Source: Stenotrophomonas sp. VV52
GTDB taxonomy: Bacteria > Pseudomonadota > Gammaproteobacteria > Xanthomonadales > Xanthomonadaceae
NCBI RefSeq assembly: GCF_002893095.1
Contig: NZ_PKQQ01000001.1
Location: forward strand, 310,001 to 374,000
Length of the DNA: 64,000 nt
Reading direction: 5' to 3'
Below are positions 15,957 to 24,814 of the stretch, one piece after another. The position numbers and the translations under genes were made by a program. Under the pieces are notes generated by a model, which saw only the letters and a list, made by a program, of their open reading frames with translations, did not search any database and was not told the DNA's origin. Within the stretch, counting starts at the first letter, position 1. The number at the start of each line of letters is the position of its first letter.

Positions 15957-17771
15957 TCAGTCGCCATCCAGGGACAGCGCTGCATGCACCAGCGCAAGGT
16001 GGCTCAAGCCCTGTGGGGTGTTGCCCAGGCCTGAGTCGGAACGGGGATCCCACATTTCAGGCATCAACCCGACGTCGTTGCGCACCCGCACCAGTAGCCT
16101 GTCGAACAGGCGCGAGGCTTCTTCCCGCTCGCCCAGCAGACCGTAAGCCTCCACCATCCAGAACGCGCAGCTGATGAACGTGCCTTCGCACTGCTGCATG
16201 CCGCTGTAACGCCACAGCAGATCGCCGCTGGCATCGGCCAGCTCACGTCGGATGGCCTCGCGGGTGGCAATGAACCGTTCGCGCCGCGCTTCGGCGAGTC
16301 CGAAACGGGAGGCCAGCATCAGGCTGGCGTCCAACCGGTCGCTGCCGGGGTGCATCAGGTAGGTCTGGCGACCCTCGTCCCAACAATGCGCATCGATCCA
16401 CGCCAGGATCCGGTCGCGCTCGCGTTGCCAACGCGGCAGGCGCGCGGTGGTCAGGTGGCCATGCTCGGCAAGCTCGCAGGCACGGCGCAGCGCCATCCAG
16501 CATTCCACCTTGGACATGGTGTAGTGCTGCAGCTCCTCCAGTTCCCAGAAGCCGTTGTCCTTGCGCATCCAGCTGTCCGCGCACTCGTCGGCAAGTTCGA
16601 ACAACAGGCGGGCGGTGTTGGGATCGAGGATGTGCCCGGCTTCGATCATGCGGCTGGCCATTTCAAGTATGTCGCCGTAGGCGCAGGTCTGCAGCTGGTC
16701 GGTCGCGGTGTTCCCGACCCGCACCGGCTGGCTGTTGCGGTAGCCGGGCACGTCGATGCGGCGCTCTTCTTCCACCCTTTCGCCGTGCAGGGTGTAGCAG
16801 GGCGCAAGGCCGGGCCGGTGTTTGCCGATGGTGGTCATCAGCCAGCTGAAGCCGGCTTTGGCGTCGGGCAGGGCGCCCACGCGCAGGAAGGTCTTGATGA
16901 CGTACGCGGCATCGCGTACCCAGGCGTAGCGGTAGTCCCAGTTTTTGTCCCCGCCGATGCGCTCCGGCAGCGACGCACTGACTGCCGCGGCAATCGCGCC
17001 GGTGGGGGCGAACCAGAGGAACTTGAGGGCCAGCGCCGAGCAGATCACCTCGCTGCGGCGGGTGGCGCCGCAGTCCAGGTCGTCCACCCACTGCTGCCAC
17101 TCACGGTGTGAACGGTCGATGCGGGTGTCGATGTCGATCAAAGGCGGAACAGGCAGCACTTCATCCTGGGAGGCAAGCAGCGCGACCAGCTCACGGTCGC
17201 CCGCCTGTACGCGCAGCGTGCCGCGCACCTCGCGGTCGTCGCATACGGCGATGCGGGTGCGGTCCGGGTAGCGCAGCATCGTCATCATCGGCCCGACATG
17301 GTGCACGCAGCCATTGGGGGTGTCGCTCATCCACGGTGAGCAGGTGCCCGCGCGGGTGCCCGGCTGGTAGAGCACGTTGAACTCGACCTCACCCTCCAGT
17401 CCCTCCACGCGTCGCGCGAGCTCGGACCATGGAAGGCGACCGGCCGGACCGCTGTTCAACGACTCGGTGATGCGGGCGCGTCCAGCTGCCGTTGTCACTT
17501 CCGACTCCAGCACGTTGCTGTCGTGCAGGTAGCGACGCCTGATCGACGTCACGTCCCTCGCCTGCAGCACGAAACGCCCGCCATGCGGGGCATCCAGCAG
17601 CCGGTCGAACAGCGGGGGCGCGTCCATGCAGGGCGCGCACCACCAGTCGATGCTGCCGTCCGGCGCGATCAACGCGCTGGAGCGACCATCGCCGATGGCC
17701 GCATAGGAATGGATGGGCGCGTACCCCTCGGCATCGCGCCCGGAAGAGATCTGTTCAGCGGGCACAGGCAT
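15957..17771 (-). CDS. Glycoside hydrolase family 15 (glucoamylase/trehalase-like) protein
   Basis: 604 residues from ATG 17771 (GTG 17777 is the other start). The N-terminal super-sandwich domain has the GH15 opening IGDGRSSALIAPDGSIDWWCAP. The (alpha/alpha)6 domain includes GGDKNWDYRYAWVRDAAYVI and WDPRSDSGLGNTPQGLSHLAL near the end. Bacterial members hydrolyse alpha-glucosidic bonds, including trehalose, in the cytosol; the exact substrate cannot be read here, and no signal peptide is visible. It starts 9 nt after the SDR stop, so the two are probably co-transcribed; such pairs are common in stress-related gene sets. Confidence 0.88.
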   Translation of the reverse strand: MPVPAEQISSGRDAEGYAPIHSYAAIGDGRSSALIAPDGSIDWWCAPCMDAPPLFDRLLDAPHGGRFVLQARDVTSIRRRYLHDSNVLESEVTTAAGRARITESLNSGPAGRLPWSELARRVEGLEGEVEFNVLYQPGTRAGTCSPWMSDTPNGCVHHVGPMMTMLRYPDRTRIAVCDDREVRGTLRVQAGDRELVALLASQDEVLPVPPLIDIDTRIDRSHREWQQWVDDLDCGATRRSEVICSALALKFLWFAPTGAIAAAVSASLPERIGGDKNWDYRYAWVRDAAYVIKTFLRVGALPDAKAGFSWLMTTIGKHRPGLAPCYTLHGERVEEERRIDVPGYRNSQPVRVGNTATDQLQTCAYGDILEMASRMIEAGHILDPNTARLLFELADECADSWMRKDNGFWELEELQHYTMSKVECWMALRRACELAEHGHLTTARLPRWQRERDRILAWIDAHCWDEGRQTYLMHPGSDRLDASLMLASRFGLAEARRERFIATREAIRRELADASGDLLWRYSGMQQCEGTFISCAFWMVEAYGLLGEREEASRLFDRLLVRVRNDVGLMPEMWDPRSDSGLGNTPQGLSHLALVHAALSLDGD

Positions 17772-17780
17772 CAACACGCC

Positions 17781-18647
17781 CTACAGGGTGACCGCGCCGC
17801 CGGAAATCGTCAGCAGCGCACCCGAGGTGTAACTGGCGCCGTCGGCGGCAAGCATCACATAAGCCGAGGCCAGCTCGGCGGGCTGGCCCGGGCGGCCAAA
17901 CGGGGTCTGGCTGCCGAATTTCGCGACTTCCTCGGCGGCCATGCCGGCGGGGATGAACGGGGTCCAGATCGGACCCGGCAGGACGGCGTTCACGCGGATG
18001 CCCTTCTCGGCCAGCAGGCCGGCCAGGCCGATGGTGAGATTGGCCAGCGCGCCCTTGGTGGCGGAGTAGGGCAGGATGTTCGGCGTTGGCTTCTTCGAAT
18101 TCACCGATGCGGTGTTGATCACCGAACCGCCGTCTTCCAGGTGCGGCACGCTCAGCCGGGTGAGGTTGAACACCGCGTGGACATTGGTTTCGAACGTCTT
18201 GCGCCAGTCATCCAGGGTGATGTCATCGAACGACTCGTAGTAGCGCTGGTAGGCGGCGTTGTTGACCAGGATGTCCAGGCCGCCGAGTTCGGCGACCACC
18301 TTTTCGATCAGCGCCTTCGCCTGCGCGTCGTCGCTGATGTCGCAGGGGACGAGCACGGCCTTCTGGCCCGCCTTCTCGATCAGTGCACCGATGGAGGCCG
18401 CGTCCTTCTCTTCGCCCTTCAGGAAAGCGATGGCGACGTCCGCACCTTCGCGGGCGTAGGCGATGGCCACTGCTGCGCCGATGCCACTGTCGCCGCCGGT
18501 GATCAGTGCCTTCTTGCCCTTGAGCAGGCCGCGGCCTTCGTAGCTGTCTTCGCCGTGATCCGGGCGCGGATCCATCTTGTCGGTCTTGCCGGGGAAGGTC
18601 TGCTGTTGGGTCTTGAACGGCGGCTTGGGGTAATTGGGCACGGCCAT
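17781..18647 (-). CDS. SDR-family oxidoreductase, YghA / general stress protein 39 type
   Basis: 288-residue NAD(P)-dependent short-chain dehydrogenase. The long N-terminal arm (KTDKMDPRPDHGEDSYEG) is characteristic of the YghA/GSP39 subgroup. Rossmann motif TGGDSGIG, structural NNAAYQ, catalytic Ser in NTASVNS and YSATKGA (Tyr/Lys). Ends in the hydrophobic GALLTISGGAVTL. First gene of a two-gene unit with the GH15 enzyme. Substrate unknown. Confidence 0.93.
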   Translation of the reverse strand: MAVPNYPKPPFKTQQQTFPGKTDKMDPRPDHGEDSYEGRGLLKGKKALITGGDSGIGAAVAIAYAREGADVAIAFLKGEEKDAASIGALIEKAGQKAVLVPCDISDDAQAKALIEKVVAELGGLDILVNNAAYQRYYESFDDITLDDWRKTFETNVHAVFNLTRLSVPHLEDGGSVINTASVNSKKPTPNILPYSATKGALANLTIGLAGLLAEKGIRVNAVLPGPIWTPFIPAGMAAEEVAKFGSQTPFGRPGQPAELASAYVMLAADGASYTSGALLTISGGAVTL

Positions 18648-18965
18648 CGGCGGGAACTCCGTTGCATCAGGGAGGTTCCACTGTGCCGAAGCATTGGTAA
18701 AGGTCGCGGCCCCGCCGTGTGCTCGTCATGTGCAGAGGGGGGCGGGAGTAGGCAGGAGGTTGGGCGCGGGCCACGGATCACGGCGCATCGACACCGGCAC
18801 GCAGTGAAGCAGGCAATCATCGGTAGGGTCGGTTCCCAAACGACCGCCGATAGCGGTGCAACGTTCTGTAACGCATGACCTTCGTCAAAGAGAGCGCATT
18901 CCCCGCCGATGTTCATGCCACAACAGAACGCGGATCAGGTGTCGGTGGTCGATTGGGATGCGACC
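18648..18965. other. 318-bp spacer between SDR and DUF1294 genes
   Basis: No gene seen. It contains an inverted pair of GTAG-type stem-loops (18823-18845 and 18947-18969) separated by about 100 bp, the second extending into the neighbouring gene's stop codon. Confidence 0.6.
18823..18845 (+). repeat. SMAG-variant element
   Basis: GTAG followed by GGTCG-GTTCCCAAA-CGACC. Its inverted partner at 18947-18969 shares the first eleven bases and the CCCAA block. Confidence 0.65.
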
Positions 18966-18969
18966 CTAC
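18947..18969 (-). repeat. SMAG-variant element supplying a stop codon
   Basis: Minus-strand GTAGGGTCG...CGACC stem-loop. The TAG of its GTAG head (18968-18966) is the stop codon of the cold-shock/DUF1294 gene. Confidence 0.65.
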
Positions 18970-19571
18970 CGCAGGATGCACACCCACCACAGTGCGGCGA
19001 GATTCATCGCTGTGACGATCCAGAACATCACCTGGAACGACACCTTTCGATTCTTGTGCCGAAGCCTCGCCTGTGCAACCAACGCGCCCGGCCAGCCGCC
19101 GAAGAGCGCCAGCATCTGCAGGATGTTCTCCGGCGTACGGTCCAGGCCGCGCTGCGCCGAGACTTTGTCGAGCGAGTACACCCAGTAGGTCAGGGCACTT
19201 AGCCCGGCATACACTGCGGCGAGCCAGGGTGGGCAATACCCGAACAGCGAAGCCATGCCCACGCCAGCCAGGAACAGCAGCGCAATGGCCGTGCGCGGCA
19301 GGCGATCCGGTCCGGCGGCATTGCGTTGGGTGGCGCGGGTGCCCGCACGCGCCCCATCGCGCTGCAGTGCGAAGCGCACGCCCACCGCATTGTTGCGGCC
19401 CTTCGCATCGCGCTGCACCTCATAGGTGATCACGTCACCCAGTGCGGGCCGCCGGTCGCGTGCCGTGAATGCATGGACGTGCACGAAACAGCGTTCACCA
19501 CCGCCGTTCGGCTGGACGAAGCCGAAGCCGCGCGCATCATTCCACTCGCATAGCTTCCCCTGCTGGCGCAT
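18966..19571 (-). CDS. Cold-shock-domain / DUF1294 membrane fusion protein
   Basis: 201 residues. Residues 1-70 are a cold-shock nucleic-acid-binding domain with both RNP motifs recognisable (ARGFGFVQ, CFVHVHAF). After a polar linker, residues about 95-201 hold three or four membrane helices with the DUF1294 pattern (YWVYSLDKVSAQRG, RTPENILQMLALFGGWPGAL, RHKNRKVSFQVMFW). The fusion is known in proteobacteria; function unknown. It starts 3 nt after the metX stop, so it is the second gene after metX. Its stop comes from a SMAG head. Confidence 0.9.
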   Translation of the reverse strand: MRQQGKLCEWNDARGFGFVQPNGGGERCFVHVHAFTARDRRPALGDVITYEVQRDAKGRNNAVGVRFALQRDGARAGTRATQRNAAGPDRLPRTAIALLFLAGVGMASLFGYCPPWLAAVYAGLSALTYWVYSLDKVSAQRGLDRTPENILQMLALFGGWPGALVAQARLRHKNRKVSFQVMFWIVTAMNLAALWWVCILR

Positions 19572-19574
19572 GGC

Positions 19575-20687
19575 TCAGAGCGCGTCCAGGAACGTGCGCA
19601 CGGCGGGGCCGAAGCGCTCGAAATCGACCAGGAAGGCGTCGTGCCCCTGCGGCGAATCCAACCCGATGAACTGTGCGTCGGCACCGCCGGCACGCAGGCC
19701 GTCGGCGATCTGCTGTTGCTGCTGCACCGGGAACAGGATGTCGGTGTTGGCCCCGATGGCGAGTGCTTTCTCCACCTTGATGGTGGCGAGCCCGGCCATC
19801 ACGTCGCCGTCAGCGTATTCGGCCAGGTCGAACCAGTCCATCGAACGGCTGAGGTACAGATAGCAGTTCGGGTCGAAGAAGCGCACGAAGCGGCGCGCAT
19901 GGCCTTCCAGATAGCTTTCCACCTGGAACTCCAGCCCGAACGGATCGTCGTCGGTCTGGTCCGAATCCAGCCGCACGCGGCCAAAGCGGCCGTCCCATTC
20001 CAGCGCGGAGCGGTATGTGATGACGCCCAGTTTGCGCGCCATGCGCATGCCGGATTCCGGGTAATGCTCGTCGCTGTAGCGGCCGCCGTTCCAGTGCGGG
20101 TCCAGCCGGATCGCTTCGCGCTGCAGCGAGCGGATCGCGATGGAGAAGGGCAACGCCTGCGCGCTGCCGGAGATGTTGACGTGACTGCGGGCGATGCCCG
20201 GGTGCAGCAGCAGCACCGCCAGCGCGGTCATGCCGCCCATGGAGTTGCCGATCACGCAGGCCAGCTGGGTGATGCCCAATGCACGGACCACGTCCACGGC
20301 GGCGCGTGCGCCGTCTTCAATGGACAGCTCGGGGAACTGCAGACGATACAGCTCGCCGGTGGCCGGGTTGACCGTGGCCGGCCCGGTGGAGCCTTTGCAG
20401 CTGCCCAGCGAGTTCACGCACACCACGAACCAGCGGTCGGTGTCGATCGCCTTGCCCGGGCCGAGCATGCCTTCCCACCAGCCCGGGGCCGGGTTGGCAT
20501 CATTGGCCGCCGCATGCGCGTCCGGCGAGAGGCCGGTGACGATCAGGAGCGCGTTGCTGGCGTCGGCGTTGAGCGTGCCCCAGGTTTCGAAGGCCACGTG
20601 GCCCCCGTGCAGTTCGCCGCCGCGCTTGAACGCGAAGGGCGAGGGCAGGGCGTGGTAACGGGTGCCGGGCGGGATGAATTCGGTCAT
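19575..20687 (-). CDS. metX: MetX-family homoserine/serine O-acyltransferase, likely serine O-succinyltransferase
   Basis: 370-residue alpha/beta-hydrolase that activates homoserine or serine by O-acylation for sulfur amino acid synthesis. Landmarks are HVAFETWGTLN, WFVVCVNSLGSCKGSTGPAT, the nucleophile elbow GNSMGGMTAL, NTDILFP (acid) and PQGHDAFL (His). Classical homoserine acetyltransferases have GGSMGGMQ; the GNSMGGM form goes with the xanthomonad enzymes assigned as L-serine O-succinyltransferases, so serine is the likelier substrate. A TAGAAT hexamer 6 nt before ATG suggests a leaderless mRNA; I see no SAM riboswitch upstream. Confidence 0.92.
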   Translation of the reverse strand: MTEFIPPGTRYHALPSPFAFKRGGELHGGHVAFETWGTLNADASNALLIVTGLSPDAHAAANDANPAPGWWEGMLGPGKAIDTDRWFVVCVNSLGSCKGSTGPATVNPATGELYRLQFPELSIEDGARAAVDVVRALGITQLACVIGNSMGGMTALAVLLLHPGIARSHVNISGSAQALPFSIAIRSLQREAIRLDPHWNGGRYSDEHYPESGMRMARKLGVITYRSALEWDGRFGRVRLDSDQTDDDPFGLEFQVESYLEGHARRFVRFFDPNCYLYLSRSMDWFDLAEYADGDVMAGLATIKVEKALAIGANTDILFPVQQQQQIADGLRAGGADAQFIGLDSPQGHDAFLVDFERFGPAVRTFLDAL

Positions 20688-20693
20688 GGGGGC

Positions 20694-20699
20694 ATTCTA
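20694..20699 (-). promoter_or_regulatory. -10 element of metX, leaderless spacing
   Basis: Minus-strand TAGAAT, then 6 nt (GCCCCC), then ATG. Transcription would begin at or next to the A of the start codon, and no Shine-Dalgarno is present. Confidence 0.55.
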
Positions 20700-20752
20700 C
20701 CCGGGGTGGGTGGGGGTGCCGTGCGGGCGGTTGGAATGGTGTGTGCAGGCGC

Positions 20753-20775
20753 GTAGCGACACGCCATGCGTGTCC
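20753..20775 (+). repeat. SMAG (GTAG) REP-like element
   Basis: GTAG followed by GACACGC-CAT-GCGTGTC. Inverted partner at 20799-20821; together they separate metX from the ccm operon. Confidence 0.85.
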
Positions 20776-20798
20776 CAAGGGGTATCCGGCACCACGTG

Positions 20799-20821
20799 GG
20801 ACACGCATGGCGTGTCTCTAC
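20799..20821 (-). repeat. SMAG element supplying the ccmI stop codon
   Basis: GACACGC-ATG-GCGTGTC plus CTAC. On the minus strand its GTAG head contains the TAG stop (20820-20818) of ccmI. Confidence 0.85.
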
Positions 20822-21810
20822 AGGGTTATCTCGACCCTGCCGTCATGCGGCAGCTTCACCCGCACCACTGGCGAATCGATATCGCCCTCCTGCCGGTTCG
20901 CCTGGCCGCTGGCGGAGATCCGGGCGAACACGTCGACCTCCTCCAGCGACGACAGCTTCGCCGTAGGCATCGGGCTGTCGCCATCGCCCAGGCTGATCTG
21001 CAGCGGCAGGTCGGCCAGCCGGTGCTTCTGCACCGCCACCGGCATCGGCGGGCCGTTGGGCAGGCGGGCAATGACGAACACCGTGGCGTCGGCCGGCAAC
21101 GCGGCTTTGTCGATGCCTTTGCCCAGCGTCACTGAGATGTTCAACGCCTTGGCATCGGGTTCGGCCGGAGCCGGGGCCGGCGCTCCACCCGCCTTGCCAC
21201 GCGCAACCGCAATCTGCTCACGCAACGCAGCCGCCGCAGCCGGCGCCAAGCGCGGCAGCAGCGCTTCCCACGTCGCTGCCGCTTCCGCATCCTGCCCGCG
21301 CTGGCGCTGCGCGATGCCGATCAACCAGCCGGCGCGCTCGCTGTTGGGGTCCACCTGCTGGGCGTGGCGCAGCCACTGCAGGGCGACGTCATCGAACCGC
21401 TTGGAGGGGTCGGCCTGGGCACGCGCCTGCGCGGCTTCGACCAGCAATGGCACTTCATCCGGCGCCAGGCCCACCGCACGCGCGAACGCCTGGTTGGCCT
21501 TTTCCGTGTTGCCCAGCGCCAGTTCCGAGCGACCCAGCAGGGCCCAGCCGTCGGCACGCTGCGGCTCGCGCGCCAGCGCGGCTTCCAGCTCGCGCACGCC
21601 CTGTTCCAGCGAGGCGGGGCCCGGTTCGGCCACGGCATCCATCGCCTTCGGCGTGCCCACCAGCATGTACAGCGCCACGCCGGCCACGCCGAGGGCGATC
21701 ACGGCGGCCAGGAACGGCCCGCGCCGGCCACTGCGGCGCAACGGCCACAGCACCACCATGGCCACCACGGCGGCGCACAGCCCGGCAATCATCTGCATCC
21801 ACGCGCTCAC
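20818..21810 (-). CDS. ccmI: Cytochrome c maturation protein CcmI (CycH)
   Basis: 330 residues from GTG 21810, which overlaps the ccmH stop (GTGA). Two N-terminal membrane helices flank a short basic loop (PLRRSGRRGP). TPR repeats follow (LEQGVRELEAALAREP, ADGWALLGRSELALGN, AQQVDPNSERAGWLIG), then a beta-rich C-terminal domain. CcmI is the apocytochrome chaperone that presents the C-terminus of the apoprotein to the haem ligation complex. Last gene of the ccm operon; terminated by a SMAG-derived TAG. Confidence 0.93.
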   Translation of the reverse strand: MSAWMQMIAGLCAAVVAMVVLWPLRRSGRRGPFLAAVIALGVAGVALYMLVGTPKAMDAVAEPGPASLEQGVRELEAALAREPQRADGWALLGRSELALGNTEKANQAFARAVGLAPDEVPLLVEAAQARAQADPSKRFDDVALQWLRHAQQVDPNSERAGWLIGIAQRQRGQDAEAAATWEALLPRLAPAAAAALREQIAVARGKAGGAPAPAPAEPDAKALNISVTLGKGIDKAALPADATVFVIARLPNGPPMPVAVQKHRLADLPLQISLGDGDSPMPTAKLSSLEEVDVFARISASGQANRQEGDIDSPVVRVKLPHDGRVEITL

Positions 21811-22316
21811 CAGCGTTCCTCGCTGTCGCCCATCGGTTGCACCTGGCGGCTGCGCCGCCGCACCACCCAGAACAGCACGCCGGCACCGGCCAGCACCAGC
21901 ACAAGGGGCCCGAACCACAGCACGCCGTTGCGGGTGTCCATCAACGGGCGGTACAGCACGAATTCGCCGTATCGATCCACCAGGAACTGCTTGATCTCCG
22001 CGTCGCTCTTTCCCTGCTGCATGAGCGTCAGCACTTCACGGCGCAGGTCGTGCGCGATCTGCGCATTGGAGTCGGCCAGCGACTGGTTCTGGCATTGCAC
22101 GCAGCGCAGCTCGGCGGCCAGCGCATGGAAGCGCGCTTCCTCGGCGGCGTCGCGGTACTGCAGCGGGGTCGGGTCGGACACGGCCTGCGCCAGCGCCAAC
22201 AGAGGCACCATCAGGAAAAATGCGAGAGCCCACACCGGTAGCGCACGAGTATGAGTCGTGCGGCACGCAGCGTCGGAATCACTCCGCAGGCGGCGGCGTA
22301 GTACGCGGCTGAGCAT
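21807..22316 (-). CDS. ccmH: Cytochrome c maturation thiol oxidoreductase CcmH (CycL)
   Basis: 169 residues from ATG 22316, overlapping dsbE by 38 nt. The first 25 residues are Arg-rich and atypical; a GTG just before WALAFFLMVPLLALA would give a cleaner signal peptide, so the start is uncertain. The RCVQCQNQSLADSNA motif holds the CxxC that reduces apocytochrome haem-binding cysteines; a C-terminal membrane helix is followed by Arg-rich residues. Confidence 0.92.
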   Translation of the reverse strand: MLSRVLRRRLRSDSDAACRTTHTRALPVWALAFFLMVPLLALAQAVSDPTPLQYRDAAEEARFHALAAELRCVQCQNQSLADSNAQIAHDLRREVLTLMQQGKSDAEIKQFLVDRYGEFVLYRPLMDTRNGVLWFGPLVLVLAGAGVLFWVVRRRSRQVQPMGDSEERW

Positions 22317-22890
22317 GCGCTCGCTCCAGTTTGTCCAGTTCCGGCAACAACTGCGTATCGATCACGCGCTGGCTGAGCGCGCCGCTGTACTTCCACCGCA
22401 CCACGCCGCTGGCGTCGACCAGGAAGGTTTCCGGCGCAGCGGTCACGCCCCAGTCGATCGCGGTGCGGCCTTCGATGTCGGCCAGCACCAGCACGAACGG
22501 GTTGCCCAGCTGTTCCAGCCAGCGCAGCGCGTCGGCCGGTTCGTCCTTCCAGTTGTAGCCGATCACGCGCACGCGCTTGGTTTCGGCGAAGCGGGTCAGG
22601 ATCGGATGTTCTTCGCGGCAGGCCGCGCACCAGCTGCCCCACACGTTGAGCACGTACGGGGCACCGCGCAGTTCGTTGCTGCTGACCTTGATGTCGGGAT
22701 CGTGCAACACCGGCAGTTCGAAGGCAGGGGCAGGCTTGCCGATCAACGCCGAAGGCAGGATGTCGCGGTCCGGTGCGCCGGACTTCATCACCCCGTACAC
22801 CATCAACCCGAGCAGCCCGAAGAAAAACAGCACGCCGATGACGATGGCCACGGGCGGCAGCGGGCGGGAGGCGGGGCGGGGATCGGACAC
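22279..22890 (-). CDS. dsbE: Thiol:disulfide interchange protein DsbE/CcmG
   Basis: 203 residues from GTG 22890, chosen because AGGAG lies 8 nt upstream and the ccmF stop is 4 nt away. N-terminal membrane anchor (VAIVIGVLFFFGLLGLMVYG) and periplasmic thioredoxin fold with active site WCAAC and conserved AAPETFLVD cis-Pro loop. Passes electrons to the CcmH/apocytochrome system. Confidence 0.94.
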   Translation of the reverse strand: MSDPRPASRPLPPVAIVIGVLFFFGLLGLMVYGVMKSGAPDRDILPSALIGKPAPAFELPVLHDPDIKVSSNELRGAPYVLNVWGSWCAACREEHPILTRFAETKRVRVIGYNWKDEPADALRWLEQLGNPFVLVLADIEGRTAIDWGVTAAPETFLVDASGVVRWKYSGALSQRVIDTQLLPELDKLERAHAQPRTTPPPAE

Positions 22891-22894
22891 GGAA

Positions 22895-24814
22895 CTACTC
22901 CTGGAAACGACGGAAACGGCGGTCGGCGGCGGTGACGAAGCCACCCAGTGCCATCAGCAGGGCACCGAACCAGACCCAGCGCACGAACGGTTTGACATGG
23001 ACGCGGACAGCCCAGGCATTGTTGCCCAGTGGCTCGCCCAGCGCCACGTAGACGTCGCCGCGCACGCGCGCATGGATGCCGGCTTCGGTCATTACCTGGC
23101 CGCCGCTGGCATAGGCGCGTTTTTCCGGGTGCAGCAGGGCCAGCTCGCGGCCCCCGTGCAGCACGCGCACATGGCCACGGTCGGCCACGTAGTTGGGGCC
23201 CTGCTGGTGGTCCACGCCCTCGAAGCGCAGGGTGTAGCCACTCACTTCCAGGGTCTGGCCGGGCGCCAGCGCGACTTCGCGCTGCACGTTCAATGCTTCC
23301 ACCAGCAACGCGCCGACCAGGAACACCGCCACGCCGCTGTGCGCGAGCAGCATGCCGACCATTTCCGCGTTGAAGCGGCCGTTGCCGCGCAGACGCGTCC
23401 ACACAAAGCGTGCAGTGCCGAATGCAACCCAGGCCGCCGCCGCAACACCTGCAGCGGCTTTCAGCTTGCCCTGCGGGGCCATGAACCAGGCCAGCACGCC
23501 GAGCAGCAGGGCAAACACGGCCCACGGCGCGAGCAGCGCCAGTCGTTTCGAGGCCTGGTCGCGCTGCCAGTTGACCAGCGGCCCGAACGGCAGCAGCGCC
23601 ACCAGCGGCGCCATCAATACGATGAACAGCGTGCCGAAGTAGGGCGGTCCCACTGAGACTTTGCCCAGTCCCAGCGCGTCGGCCAGCAGCGGGTACAGGG
23701 TGCCCAGCAGCACCATCGCGCAGGCCCCGGCCAGCAGCAGGTTGTTGGCCAGCAGCAGGGTTTCGCGCGAGGTGGGCATGAAGCCCCTGCGCGGATCGTC
23801 GCTGCCCAGTGCACCGGCGCGCAACGCGTACAGCAGCAGCGCCGCGCCGACCACCAGGGCAAGGAACACCAGGATGAAGGCGCCGCGCGAGGGATCGGCC
23901 GCAAACGAATGCACGCTGGTCAGCACGCCCGAGCGCACCAGGAACGCGCCGAGCAGCGACAGCGCGAACGCGGCGATGGCCAGCAGCAGGGTCCAGCTGG
24001 CGAAGCTGCCGCGCTTTTCGGTCACGGCCTGCGAATGGATCAATGCCGCACCGGCCAGCCACGGCATGAAGCTCGCATTTTCAACCGGGTCCCAGAACCA
24101 CCAGCCGCCCCAGCCCAGTTCGTAATACGCCCACCAGCTGCCCAGTGCGATGCCGAGGGTGAGAAAGCCCCAGGCCACGTTGGTCCACGGCCGGGTCCAG
24201 CGCAGCCAGCGTGCATCCACGCGGCCGTCGAGCAGGGCGGCGATAGCGAACGCGAACGGCACCGCAAAGCCTACGTAACCCACGTACAGCATCGGCGGGT
24301 GGATGATCAGCCCGGGGTCCTGCAGCAGCGGGTTGAGGTCACGCCCTTCCAGCGGTGCCGGCAGCAGGCGCGCGAACGGGTTGGAGGTGAAGAACAGGAA
24401 GGCGATGAAGCCCAGGCTGATGACGCCCATCACCCCGAGCACGCGCGCACGCACGGTGTCGGGCAGGCGCTTGGACCATAGCGCGACCGCGCCACCCCAC
24501 AGCGCCAGCACCAGCACCCATAGCAGCAGCGAGCCCTCGTGCGCGCCCCACACCGCCGAATAGCGGTACGCCAGCGGCAGCAGGCTGTTGGAATTCTCGG
24601 CCACATAGGCCACCGAGAAATCCTGCTGCACGAAGGCGACGGTGAGGAGGGCGAACGCGCCGGCGATCAGCACCAGCTGAGCGAAGGCGGCCGGGCGGGC
24701 CACCGCCATCCACGCGGCCTGCCCGCGCTGCGCGCCCCACAGCGGCAGTACCGCCTGCAGCAGGGCGGCCAGCAGTGCGCACAGCAGCAATACCTGCCCC
24801 AGTTCCGGCAGCAC
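22895..24814 (-). CDS. ccmF: Haem lyase CcmF
   Basis: 639-residue inner-membrane protein that ligates haem to the CxxCH of apocytochrome c. The tryptophan-rich haem-handling motif WGGWWFWDPVENASFMPWL and conserved histidines in GAHEGSLLLW are present, with about 15 hydrophobic segments. Starts at 24814, immediately after the ccmE stop. Length normal for the family. Confidence 0.97.
   Translation of the reverse strand: MLPELGQVLLLCALLAALLQAVLPLWGAQRGQAAWMAVARPAAFAQLVLIAGAFALLTVAFVQQDFSVAYVAENSNSLLPLAYRYSAVWGAHEGSLLLWVLVLALWGGAVALWSKRLPDTVRARVLGVMGVISLGFIAFLFFTSNPFARLLPAPLEGRDLNPLLQDPGLIIHPPMLYVGYVGFAVPFAFAIAALLDGRVDARWLRWTRPWTNVAWGFLTLGIALGSWWAYYELGWGGWWFWDPVENASFMPWLAGAALIHSQAVTEKRGSFASWTLLLAIAAFALSLLGAFLVRSGVLTSVHSFAADPSRGAFILVFLALVVGAALLLYALRAGALGSDDPRRGFMPTSRETLLLANNLLLAGACAMVLLGTLYPLLADALGLGKVSVGPPYFGTLFIVLMAPLVALLPFGPLVNWQRDQASKRLALLAPWAVFALLLGVLAWFMAPQGKLKAAAGVAAAAWVAFGTARFVWTRLRGNGRFNAEMVGMLLAHSGVAVFLVGALLVEALNVQREVALAPGQTLEVSGYTLRFEGVDHQQGPNYVADRGHVRVLHGGRELALLHPEKRAYASGGQVMTEAGIHARVRGDVYVALGEPLGNNAWAVRVHVKPFVRWVWFGALLMALGGFVTAADRRFRRFQE

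Noticed and set aside
20688..20760. A SAM-type riboswitch before metX
   Set aside because: The -10 element lies 6 nt before ATG, leaving no room for a leader, and no riboswitch core is visible.
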